Shown here: positions 25,246 through 34,010 of the stretch, in pieces
Position numbering within the stretch: position 1 is the stretch's first letter
Layout of the letters: every line of letters begins with the position of its first letter
DNA from: CPC320 sp002336405
GTDB taxonomy: Bacteria; Pseudomonadota; Alphaproteobacteria; Rhodobacterales; Rhodobacteraceae
Assembly (NCBI GenBank): GCA_949372595.1
Contig: CASIAN010000006.1
Coordinates: forward strand, 1 to 64,000
Reading direction: 5' to 3'
DNA: 64,000 nt
Program-made: the position numbers and the translations under genes
Notes under the pieces: generated by a model
What the model was told of the DNA's origin: nothing
The model's input: the letters and a program-made list of their open reading frames with translations, nothing else
The model's database searches: none

Positions 25246-27474
25246 TAATGGGTTTTTTATAACCATCGAGCACGACAACTTTGGACACCCCATCCGGGGG
25301 GGGATAACTGGGATATTACCAGTGCTGGGATGCTTACTTCTTACAAAATGATGGGCACGGGCACATGCAGGTCAATTAATGCAAATCGCGCGGAAATTGA
25401 TGGGTCATTAATAAAAAGTATGGGTGCTTTCAGTGGCGAGTAACTCAACCAATGTGATCCGTGGGGCAACGTAAAGCTTTTTGCCCATTTAGATGATGGA
25501 ACAAAATTTGACATTACCAGTGGAGATGGGGGCAAGTCCGTCGCTTGGTTTGAGCTCGCAGATGGTCGCATCCTCTTGGCTATTGAGGGTACCCGCGCAA
25601 TTGCTAACTTTGTACAGATTGCAGACGACGGTAACACGATTGTAAATTTTGAATTTAGTAAAGCACAAGACTTTACTGGTCAACCTTGACCATCCCCTAT
25701 CTTCTACAAACGGGCGAGGGACTTAGTGGGGCGTTGCCTCCGCAGTCCGATGGCATCGTATCCGGCACATCCGGAGATGACACTATTGACTCTGACTATG
25801 AAGACGATCCTGGGGGCGACCGTGTTGATGGCCCGGATAACGACTCTAATAACGACAATATCGAGGCCGGTGCAGGAAATGATAGCGTGCGTGGCGGTTT
25901 GGGTGATGACACGATTGCTGGTGGTACGGGCGATGACACGCTTGATGGTGGTACTGGCAATGACACGCTTGACTGGCGGCGATGGCAATGACAGCCTGAC
26001 TGGCGGTGCTGGCGATGACAGCCTGACCGGCGGCGCGGGCGATGACACGCTTGTCGGTGGGCCGGGTAATGACACGCTTGTTGGTGGTACCGGCAATGAC
26101 AGCCTTGTTGGCGGCGATGGCAAAGACACGCTTGAGGGTGGTGATGGCGATGACACCTATGTGGTCGACAGTTCTGATGATGTCATAGTGACAGACACCA
26201 GCGGAACCGATGAGATCCAAAGCTCGGTCCCATACAGCCTTCTAGACGCTCCTGATGTTGAAAATCTGACGCTTACCGGAACCAATGATTCTGAGGGTGA
26301 CGGTAACGTTAAGGCCAATGTGATCACGGGCAATGACGGAAACAATTTGCTGAAAGGACAAAAAGGAACAGACACGCTGATCGGTGGCAAGGGTGCTGAC
26401 AGTCTTGAGGGTGGCGAGGGTGCTGACAAGCTGTTTGGCGGCGCGGGCAACGACTTTATGTCTGGTGGCGATGGCATGGACAGCTTTGCCGAAGTTGCGG
26501 GAGACGGATCTGATACGATCAGCGATTTCATGGAAGCAGATGCCAATGGCAAGGGCGGCGATTTTGTCGACCTGTCTAAGTTTTATAATAAAGACACGCT
26601 TGCCGATGTGAACAATGCAGGTGGCGCGTTCTCGGATGCGCGGGAGATGATGCAGAAAGACCAAGAAGACGGTCATTTGGACGGGATTATTGACGGCAAT
26701 AATTATAGTGAGCAGATTGATGATATTGATCTCTATCTGAACTCTGGGGTCGATGCGCAGGGTAACGCTGTGGCTGTCAAAGGTGATGATTTGACCTATA
26801 AAAATACCGCTGTGGTTTGCTTTGCCAAGGGAACTTTGCTGCGCACCGTGACGGGCGACAAACCAATCGAACAAGTGACGTCGGGGGATCTGGTATGGAC
26901 GCAAGACGCCGGTTACCAACCGGTAAGATGGATCGGCAGCCGGTATCTGAGCGCTCAGGATTTGGAAGATCATCCAAAACTGACGCCGATCCGTATTCGA
27001 GCAGGTGCGCTTGGGTGTGGTTTGCCAAAACGCGATCTCGTGGTGTCGCCGCAACACCGGATGCTGGTTCAGTCTCAGCTGTCGGACAGCTCTGTGCAGG
27101 AGACAGAAATACTAATCGGCGCGAAATTCCTGACACAAATTGAGGGGATCGAAGTTGAGCCAAACGGCAGAGACGTCACCTATTTCCATATGCTGTTTGA
27201 TTGCCATCAGGTGGTCGAGGCTGAGGGGGCTCTGTCAGAATCGCTGTTTACCGGACAAGAGGCGCTCAAATCGCTTTCACCAGCGGCGCGGATGGAAATT
27301 GCGGTGCTGTTCCCGGAACTGTTCCAGCCTGATCTGTATCACCGTCCGGAACCGGTACGGCCCTTGGCCACCGGTGCCGAGGGGCGCGATATTGCCGAGC
27401 GACATAGCAATAAAAATACACCGCTTGTGGTTCGGGACCACCGGGTGCGGCAATCACACCAAGACCGGGCCTGA
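25246..27474 (+). pseudogene. RTX repeat protein with C-terminal Hint domain, frameshifted
   Basis: The N-terminal part (25246-25686) is recognisable as WDITSAGMLTSY, KLFAHLDDGTKFDITSGDGG and IADDGNTIVNFEFSKAQDF. It is broken by a shift at a run of eight G near 25295, a TAA at 25441 and a shift near 25686. The next frame holds calcium-binding nonapeptide repeats (GGTGDDTLDGGTGNDTL). One extra T near 25975 then throws the reading into the frame that contains further repeats, a YVVDSSDDVIV-type spacer, two more repeat blocks, and from about 26810 a Hint domain (VVCFAKGTLLRTVTGDKPIE, with the N-terminal Cys, and VVSPQHRMLVQS). Proteins of this plan are secreted by type I systems and are typical of Roseobacters. 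The long 3' frame, to 27474, is intact. Confidence 0.8.
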
Positions 27475-27483
27475 TAGTTCACG

Positions 27484-27504
27484 GTGCTGGGTTTGGTCCA
27501 GCAC
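27484..27504 (+). terminator. Hairpin after the RTX/Hint gene
   Basis: GTGCTGG and CCAGCAC pair around a seven-base loop, ten bases after the stop. It is not followed by a T run. With the second hairpin at 27531 it probably ends RTX/Hint transcripts. Confidence 0.4.
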
Positions 27505-27530
27505 GCAGTGCGTGAAACCTGAACAAGACC

Positions 27531-27558
27531 TAGAGCCGGTCAAATGAGGCCGGCTCTA
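27531..27558 (+). terminator. Nine-base-pair hairpin before galU
   Basis: TAGAGCCGG (27531-27539) and CCGGCTCTA (27550-27558) form a perfect stem with a ten-base loop, followed by TAGGTTTG. A GC-rich stem of this size between two same-strand genes is a plausible terminator that separates the RTX gene from galU. Confidence 0.5.
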
Positions 27559-27829
27559 TAGGTTTGAATCTTGGCAAAACCGCGCATATAACAGCTGGGC
27601 AGTGTGCGATGGGAGGTGAATTAACCTTTCTCGTTCAATATCCCTAACTCTTTGTCCTGCGTTGGGCGCACGATGGACGGGTGGTGGACGATCTTAGGTG
27701 TGTCCCAGAAAATATAGGATCGCAGAGTGCGCAATAACAACCGGTTTGAAACGAAAGTCGACGCTGGAGATTGGTTCGGCTTGCTGCTACAAACATGAGA
27801 TCCATATCAGCGCAGTGGAAGGGCTGTCT

Positions 27830-28669
27830 ATGAAACCTGTTGTTCGCAAGGCTGTATTTCCAGTTGCCGGTTTTGGAACACGGTTTTTGCCTGTGACCAA
27901 GGCAATGCCGAAAGAGCTGTTGCCGGTGGTCAACAAACCCTTGATCCAATACGCAGCAGAAGAGGCGATAGCGGCTGGTTGTGACACGTTGATTTTTGTG
28001 ACTGGGCGCAACAAACGGGCGATCGAGGACCATTTTGACAGCAATCTCGAGTTGGAGGCAGCGTTGCGCGCCAAAGGCAAACACGCCGAGGCCGAGAGCC
28101 TGCGCAATATTGTTCCACCACACGTTAGTTGTATATTTGTCCGCCAACCTGAACAGCTTGGGCTTGGACATGCAGTGCTTTGTGCCGAACGGGCCGTCGG
28201 AGATGAGCCGTTTGCCGTTTTGCTAGCAGATGATTTTCTGATTGGCGCGTCCCCTGGCGTCACGACGGATCTGATCGAGGCATATACGCTGTCGGGCAAG
28301 TCACAAATTTCGGTTATGCAGATTGATGGACCGCAGATTTCTCAATATGGGGTGGTTCGGCCAGGGGCTGGTGTGAATGAGGTTGCCGGTCTGGTCGAAA
28401 AACCGGCGCCGCAAGATGCGGGCTCTAACTTGGCCTCTATCGGGCGTTATCTCTTGACCCCTGATGTGTTCGATATCCTGCGCCACCAACCCCCTGGACA
28501 TGGCGGTGAAGTACAATTGGTAGATGCGATTGATACCATGGCGGCAGGCGCGGCGGTTTGCCAAGTCCCCCTAGCCGGGCAGCGATTTGATTGCGGATCC
28601 TTACAGGGGTATCTTGACGCTGTAAGATACGTCGCAGACCATGAATTATACCACGAGTTCCATCCTTAA
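27830..28669 (+). CDS. galU: UTP-glucose-1-phosphate uridylyltransferase
   Basis: Makes UDP-glucose from glucose-1-phosphate and UTP for surface polysaccharides. The 279-residue protein has the pyrophosphorylase signature FPVAGFGTRFLPVTKAMPKE at its start, the uridine-binding VNKPLIQYAAEEA, LLADDFLIG, and the sugar-binding VEKPAPQDAGSNLASIGRYL. The ATG at 27830 (MKPVVRKAVFPVAG) was chosen because GalU proteins begin there; the frame's 44 upstream residues are unrelated. GGAAGGG lies nine bases before it. It heads a run of sugar-nucleotide genes (manC-type, manB-type) on the same strand. Confidence 0.93.
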   Translation: MKPVVRKAVFPVAGFGTRFLPVTKAMPKELLPVVNKPLIQYAAEEAIAAGCDTLIFVTGRNKRAIEDHFDSNLELEAALRAKGKHAEAESLRNIVPPHVSCIFVRQPEQLGLGHAVLCAERAVGDEPFAVLLADDFLIGASPGVTTDLIEAYTLSGKSQISVMQIDGPQISQYGVVRPGAGVNEVAGLVEKPAPQDAGSNLASIGRYLLTPDVFDILRHQPPGHGGEVQLVDAIDTMAAGAAVCQVPLAGQRFDCGSLQGYLDAVRYVADHELYHEFHP

Positions 28670-28725
28670 GATTTAGGTTGATATAAAACAGGTGTGAGAA
28701 ACAAAATTTTATTTTGGAGCGTAAA

Positions 28726-30168
28726 ATGATTAGTCAAGAACTTTCAGAGATAACACCCGTGCTATTGGCGGGGGGGTCGGGTACGCGTCTGTGGCCTTTG
28801 TCGCGCAAAAGTTATCCCAAACAGTTCTCAAACCTTATTGGCGATATGAGCTTATTTCAGGCCAGTGCTCAACGGCTCACCACTTCTGAAGGTATAAGGT
28901 TTGCCGCTCCAATTACGATGACCAATGCGGATTTCCGGTTTATTGTCGGTGAGCAATTGCAAGCCATCGGGATCGACCCCGGCGCCATTTTAATTGAGCC
29001 AGAAGGCAAGAATACCGCGCCGGCAATTCTGGCGGCCTGTCTTTATTCGGTCGCCCAACATCCCGATGCGATTTTATTGGTCGCCCCCTCTGATCATGTG
29101 ATCCCTCAAGTCGCCGCTTTTCACGCGGCAATCGCGCTGGGGTTGGAGCAGGTCGCACAGGGCAAGATGGTCACCTTTGGAATTACCCCAACGCGGATTG
29201 AGACCGGGTATGGATATCTCGAACTTGATGCTTTGCCTAAGGACAGGGCGGTGGCCCTAAAAAGTTTTATTGAGAAGCCCGACACCCAGAGTGCTGAAAA
29301 GATGATCGAGGCGGGACATTACCTTTGGAATGCAGGTATTTTCCTGTTTAAAGCCCGTGATATGATAGCAGCCTTCGAAGCCTATGCGCCCGATCTGCTG
29401 CAACCTGTCACAGCCTCACTGAAAGATGGTTATCCTGACTTGGGTTTTTTTCGTCTTGCGCCCGAGGCGTGGTCGCAGTGCGCCGATATCTCTGTAGACT
29501 ATGCGGTCATGGAGCATGCACGCAACTTATCGGTTGTACCATATTCTGCAGGCTGGTCTGATCTTGGTGGTTGGGACGCCGTTTGGCAAGAGCAGGGGCC
29601 CGATGCCGCAGGGGTTGTGACCTCTGAGAATGCCACTGCCATCGGATGCACAAATACGCTGCTGCGTTCAGAGCATGGCGACCAGCATCTGGTCGGTTTA
29701 GGTTTGGAAAATATCATTGCGGTGGCGATGCCCGATGCGGTGCTGGTGGCGGATATGTCGAAAGCGCAAGAGGTCAAGCAGGTGGTGGCGTGCCTGAACA
29801 CAGGCGGGGTGCGTCAGGCTGAAACCTTTCCAAAAGATTATCGTCCCTGGGGGTGGTTTGAAACTCTGGCCATTCGTGGGCGTTTTCAGGTCAAACGTAT
29901 CTTGGTCAATCCCGGCGCATCGTTAAGTTTACAAAGTCATCACCACCGCTCAGAGCATTGGGTCGTTGTGGAAGGCACTGCGACGGTGACTATCGATGAT
30001 GCTATTAAAATCATCACCGAGGGTCAATCTGTCTATATCCCGCTGGGTGCGGTGCACCGGATGCAGAACCCCGGTAAGGTGCCCATGGTGCTGATTGAGG
30101 TTCAGACCGGGGCCTATTTGGGTGAAGACGATATCATCCGCTATGAAGATCAATATGCCCGCAGCTGA
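28726..30168 (+). CDS. manC: Mannose-1-phosphate guanylyltransferase / mannose-6-phosphate isomerase
   Basis: A bifunctional type II enzyme of 480 residues that makes mannose-6-phosphate and GDP-mannose. The N-terminal nucleotidyltransferase domain (to about residue 340) has VLLAGGSGTRLWPLSRKSYP and the FIEKPD signature. The C-terminal cupin-type isomerase part has RPWGWFETL, LSLQSHHHRSEHWVVVEG (metal-binding His and Glu) and IPLGAVHRMQNPGKVPMVLI. ATG 28726 follows TTGGAGCG at a normal distance and fits the family start better than 28714. The phosphomannomutase gene that supplies its substrate follows 29 bases later, so the two form a GDP-mannose operon. Confidence 0.92.
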   Translation: MISQELSEITPVLLAGGSGTRLWPLSRKSYPKQFSNLIGDMSLFQASAQRLTTSEGIRFAAPITMTNADFRFIVGEQLQAIGIDPGAILIEPEGKNTAPAILAACLYSVAQHPDAILLVAPSDHVIPQVAAFHAAIALGLEQVAQGKMVTFGITPTRIETGYGYLELDALPKDRAVALKSFIEKPDTQSAEKMIEAGHYLWNAGIFLFKARDMIAAFEAYAPDLLQPVTASLKDGYPDLGFFRLAPEAWSQCADISVDYAVMEHARNLSVVPYSAGWSDLGGWDAVWQEQGPDAAGVVTSENATAIGCTNTLLRSEHGDQHLVGLGLENIIAVAMPDAVLVADMSKAQEVKQVVACLNTGGVRQAETFPKDYRPWGWFETLAIRGRFQVKRILVNPGASLSLQSHHHRSEHWVVVEGTATVTIDDAIKIITEGQSVYIPLGAVHRMQNPGKVPMVLIEVQTGAYLGEDDIIRYEDQYARS

Positions 30169-30197
30169 GCGGACGCTTGCACGTGAGATGACATAAA

Positions 30198-31574
30198 ATG
30201 ACGAAAATTTTGACCTGTTTTAAAGCCTACGATGTCCGCGGGGAATTGGGGGTCAATTTTGACGCCGAGATCTGCTATCGGATCGGGCGCGCTTTTGCTT
30301 GCACGCTGGGTGCAAAGACTGTGGTTGTGGGGCGCGATGCCCGTGCGACCTCGCCAGAATTGGCCGATAGTCTGTGTGAGGGAATGATTGCTCAAGGGGT
30401 CACCGTTCTTGATATAGGTCTTGCTGGAACCGAAGAAATGTATTGGGCGACAAGCTTTTTCGAGGCAGATGGCGGTATCGAAGTAACTGCGTCGCATAAT
30501 CCGATCAATTATAATGGTCTTAAGATGGTTAAATCCGGGTCGCGACCGCTGGATCCGGAAACGGATTTACTGGCGGTAAAAGCCTGTGCGGAGGCCGCTG
30601 ACTTTGGCACAGGGACACCGGGTGGCCAGCGTCAGGATCGTGCGGCAGAAGCCAAGGCAGCCTATGTGGAAAAAGTGGCATCCTTTATAGATGTGACAAA
30701 TCTGCGGCCATTACGCGTTGTGGTGAATTCTGGCAATGGCGCGGCGGGGCCAACCTTTGATGTGCTGGCGCAGGCGCTGGCGGAAAAAACTGGTGCGTTT
30801 GAGTTTATCCGTCTGTTTCATGACGCCGACAGTACTTTTCCTAACGGGATTCCAAATCCACTTTTGCCCGAGAATCATGCTCCGACGCGCGAGTCGGTCT
30901 TGGCGCATGGCGCCGATCTTGGTATTGCTTTCGACGGTGATTTTGACCGCTGTTTCTTTTTTGACGAAAGCGGCCGCTTTATCGCTGGTGAATATATCGT
31001 TGGGCTGCTCGCCTCTGTCATGTTGGAAAAATATCCTGGGGCCAATATCGTTCACGATCCGCGGGTTGTTTGGAACACAAAAGATTTGGTGCAGTCCAAA
31101 GGGGGCACTGCGGTGCAGGCCAAGACCGGCCATGCATTTGTCAAGCAGATGATGCGCAAATGCGATGCGATTTATGGGGGTGAGATGTCAGCCCATCATT
31201 ATTTTCGCGACTTTGCTTATTGTGACAGCGGCATGATTCCTTGGCTGGTGCTCTGCGAATTGATGGGGCGCAGTGGCAAATCTATGTCGGCATTGCTCGC
31301 CGAGCGCATGGCGGCCTACCCCTCGTCTGGCGAGACCAATTTTACCTTGCAAGACCCGCAAACCAGCATTGCCGCAGTGCTGGGCCATTATGAACCTCTG
31401 GCGCTGCACAAAGACGAAACTGATGGATTGAGCCTTGAATTTGATGACTGGCGGTTCAATTTGCGCGCCTCGAATACTGAGCCTGTTGTTCGTCTCAACG
31501 TTGAAAGCCTTGGGGATTCCGACCTTGTGGCGATCAAACTGGCTGAAATCAAAACGCTTTTGAACACTGCATAG
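30198..31574 (+). CDS. manB: Phosphomannomutase/phosphoglucomutase
   Basis: Interconverts mannose-6-phosphate and mannose-1-phosphate (and likely the glucose pair) for GDP-mannose. The 458-residue alpha-D-phosphohexomutase starts FKAYDVRGELGVNFD. The phosphoserine loop is VTASHNPINYNGLKMVKSG, the metal loop DGDFDRCFFFDE, the sugar loop GGEMSAHHYFRDF, and the phosphate-binding loop RASNTEPVVRLNVES. All four are intact. It lies just after the manC-type gene. The similar enzyme AlgC of Pseudomonas serves alginate and LPS; here exopolysaccharide or LPS is the likely sink. Confidence 0.92.
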   Translation: MTKILTCFKAYDVRGELGVNFDAEICYRIGRAFACTLGAKTVVVGRDARATSPELADSLCEGMIAQGVTVLDIGLAGTEEMYWATSFFEADGGIEVTASHNPINYNGLKMVKSGSRPLDPETDLLAVKACAEAADFGTGTPGGQRQDRAAEAKAAYVEKVASFIDVTNLRPLRVVVNSGNGAAGPTFDVLAQALAEKTGAFEFIRLFHDADSTFPNGIPNPLLPENHAPTRESVLAHGADLGIAFDGDFDRCFFFDESGRFIAGEYIVGLLASVMLEKYPGANIVHDPRVVWNTKDLVQSKGGTAVQAKTGHAFVKQMMRKCDAIYGGEMSAHHYFRDFAYCDSGMIPWLVLCELMGRSGKSMSALLAERMAAYPSSGETNFTLQDPQTSIAAVLGHYEPLALHKDETDGLSLEFDDWRFNLRASNTEPVVRLNVESLGDSDLVAIKLAEIKTLLNTA

Positions 31575-31857
31575 GCTTATGTCTGAAGAGCGTGCTACAT
31601 ACATCTTTAAGCTTAAAAGACATTTATATTATACTCTTTAAGATGTAGCGCCCATAAGGCTTGGGGTGTTGTCCAAGCGCGCACTTGGATTTTTAAGGGG
31701 GTGCCAAAATGGTGAAATTTTGTGCAGGTTTAGCTGGTTGGTCCTGTCTGGCAATGCGACAGGGCTTATCCCTGACCTAAGTGCTCCGCGCCCAAGGCTT
31801 TGGCTGGTTTGTGATGTAAACGCTGTGTTCCATCACCCACTATTTAAGAGCTTTGCC

Positions 31858-32037
31858 ATGTTTGACCCTGAGAATTTATTTCGGGATCCACGGATCCTAC
31901 GGTTGTTGTCTTATAATCAGCCCGACCTGCGTACCCGCAACCACCGCTCTAAAGAGCAGCTTTCTGCCGAAAAACCTGCGGTTGAGCCGCGCAAACACCC
32001 CCTATTTCCGCGCATTTTTTCACGTCGGTTTGACTAG
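31858..32037 (+). CDS. Small basic protein of unknown function, doubtful
   Basis: A 59-codon frame from ATG 31858 reads MFDPENLFRDPRILRLLSYN and QPDLRTRNHRSKEQLSAEKP, and ends with a basic, phenylalanine-rich tail (FPRIFSRRF). Codon use is protein-like and the frame lies in an otherwise empty gap before an ABC exporter. No clear ribosome binding site was found. The 280 bp before it, after manB, show only a long imperfect hairpin near 31600-31655 that may end the operon. Confidence 0.35.
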   Translation: MFDPENLFRDPRILRLLSYNQPDLRTRNHRSKEQLSAEKPAVEPRKHPLFPRIFSRRFD

Positions 32038-32106
32038 GGCGTGACACAGGCCACTTGACCTGTGTAACAAGGATATATTTAAGCACAATTCAATTGAGGA
32101 GAAAGC

Positions 32107-33906
32107 ATGGCACGAGTGTCGACCGGATCAAGGGCAAACGAGGAACGTGAGACGTCAAAGCGGATCGGGGCTTTGGCGGCCCTGTGGCCTTTTGTGCGGC
32201 CTTACCGCGTCATGATGACCTTTGCGATTGTCGCCTTGGTGGCCACCGCAACGGTGTCCTTGGTTTTGCCGCTGGCTGTACGCAAGGTGGTGGACAACTT
32301 TAATGTTGATGAAAGCAACCTGCTGGATCAGTATTTTGCGATGGCGATTGTTGTGGTGGCTTTGCTCGCCTTTGGCACCGGCATGCGTTATGCGTTGGTC
32401 ACGCGTTTGGGCGAGCGTGTTGTTACCGATATTCGCAAGGCTGTGTTTGGGCGGGTGATCAATATGAGCCCGGCGTTTTACGACAATATTCTGACCGGCG
32501 AAGTGCTAAGCCGGATTACAACAGATACCACGCTGATCCTGTCGGTGATCGGGGCCTCTGTGTCGATTGCTCTGCGCAATATGTTGATTTTTGCTGGCGG
32601 CTTGACGATGCTCCTGCTGACGTCGGTGAAATTAACTGGTCTTTTGTTGTTGATTGTGCCGATTGTGGCGCTGCCGATTTTGACACTTGGGCGACGGTTG
32701 CGGGTGCTAAGTCGCGAGAATCAGGATTTCATTGCTGCCAGTTCTGGCAATGCCTCCGAGGTTTTAAGTGCCCTGCAGACCGTGCAGGCCTTTACACACG
32801 AGACGGCAAGCAGGCAGGCTTTTGATCAAGTCACCGAGAAAAGCTTTGAGGTGGCTGCACAGCGGATCAATACCCGTGTTTTGATGACGATGATCGTGAT
32901 TTATATGATCTTTTCTGGCGTGGTTGGGGTGCTGTGGATAGGGGTGTACGATATTCGCAGCAACGCGATCAGCGCCGGCGAATTGGCGCAGTTTGTAATT
33001 TATGCCATTTTGGTGGCTGGCTCTGCTTCGGCGCTGTCTGAAATCTGGGGCGAGCTCCAGCGCGCCGCAGGCGCTACAGAACGACTGGTGGAACTGTTGC
33101 AGGCGCAAGACACCGTCACCGAGCCGGAAAATCCAGTTGCTTTGCCGCACCCGTTACGTGGCGAGATTGTTTTTGACGATGTCCAGTTTCGCTATCCGGC
33201 ACGCCCGGACAGGCTGAGTTTAAGCCAGATCAACCTCACGATTAATCCGGGCGAAACCGTGGCGCTTGTCGGCCCGTCGGGAGCTGGCAAAACTACGATT
33301 ATTCAGATGATCTTGCGGTTTTACGACCCCACTTCGGGGCAGGTGCGCTTAGATGGTGTAAATCTGCGCGATCTGCGCCGCGACGCCTTTCGTAATATGG
33401 TGGCATTGGTGCCACAGGATCCAGTGGTTTTTGCGACATCAGCACTTGAAAATATCCGCTTTGGCAATCCCGAGGCCAGCGATGAAAACGTCTATGCTGC
33501 GGCAAAGGCAGCGGCAGCGCATGAGTTTATCACCCAGTTGCCCAAGGGCTATGAAAGTTATCTTGGAGAGCGGGGCGTGATGTTATCGGGTGGGCAGAAA
33601 CAGCGAATTGCCATCGCGCGGGCGATCTTACGCGATGCGCCAGTGCTGTTGCTAGACGAGGCCACAAGCGCCTTGGATGCGGAAAGCGAGCAGGCGGTGA
33701 AGCTGGCCGTTGAGGCTTTATCAAGCGACCGCACGACAATAATTATCGCCCACCGCCTTGCAACGGTCAAAAAAGCCGATCGGATTGTGGTCATGGAAAA
33801 GGGGCAGATTGTTGATACCGGCACGCATGATGAACTGGTCGCCAAGGGGGGGCTATATGCACATTTGGCACGGCTGCAGTTTACAGATGGTGCTGCCGAA
33901 GTATAG
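32107..33906 (+). CDS. ABC transporter, fused membrane and ATP-binding domains (MsbA-related)
   Basis: A 599-residue half-transporter. About six membrane helices span residues 25-310. The nucleotide-binding domain has Walker A GPSGAGKTTI, Q-loop LVPQDPVVF, signature MLSGGQKQRIAIARAIL, Walker B APVLLLDEATSALD and the switch His in IIAHRLATVKKAD. Homodimers of this type export lipids, glycolipids or drugs. It belongs to an MsbA-related branch common in alphaproteobacteria; the position after GDP-mannose genes hints at envelope polysaccharide or lipid export. Start ATG at 32107 has GAGGAG eight bases upstream. A second, different ABC exporter of this class is at 49454-51205. Confidence 0.88.
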   Translation: MARVSTGSRANEERETSKRIGALAALWPFVRPYRVMMTFAIVALVATATVSLVLPLAVRKVVDNFNVDESNLLDQYFAMAIVVVALLAFGTGMRYALVTRLGERVVTDIRKAVFGRVINMSPAFYDNILTGEVLSRITTDTTLILSVIGASVSIALRNMLIFAGGLTMLLLTSVKLTGLLLLIVPIVALPILTLGRRLRVLSRENQDFIAASSGNASEVLSALQTVQAFTHETASRQAFDQVTEKSFEVAAQRINTRVLMTMIVIYMIFSGVVGVLWIGVYDIRSNAISAGELAQFVIYAILVAGSASALSEIWGELQRAAGATERLVELLQAQDTVTEPENPVALPHPLRGEIVFDDVQFRYPARPDRLSLSQINLTINPGETVALVGPSGAGKTTIIQMILRFYDPTSGQVRLDGVNLRDLRRDAFRNMVALVPQDPVVFATSALENIRFGNPEASDENVYAAAKAAAAHEFITQLPKGYESYLGERGVMLSGGQKQRIAIARAILRDAPVLLLDEATSALDAESEQAVKLAVEALSSDRTTIIIAHRLATVKKADRIVVMEKGQIVDTGTHDELVAKGGLYAHLARLQFTDGAAEV

Positions 33907-34010
33907 TGAACGGACACGGTGTGTTAAGGTGTCTGTTAAAACCGGTTGACCAATATATGCTACCGTTCGGTAAACTGTCATAAAATCGGACCTAAAGGGA
34001 GAGACAAGAG

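Noticed and set aside
25686..26156. Long reverse-strand frames over the RTX repeats
   Set aside because: They are low-complexity Ser/Pro/Val shadows of the forward glycine-aspartate repeats.
26242..27057. 271-residue reverse-strand frame opposite the Hint domain
   Set aside because: It is antisense to a clearly recognisable RTX/Hint coding frame and has no family features or ribosome site.
32107..33906. Part of a type I secretion system for the RTX protein
   Set aside because: The ABC protein lacks a peptidase-like N-terminal domain, no membrane fusion protein gene is adjacent, and it resembles MsbA-type lipid exporters.
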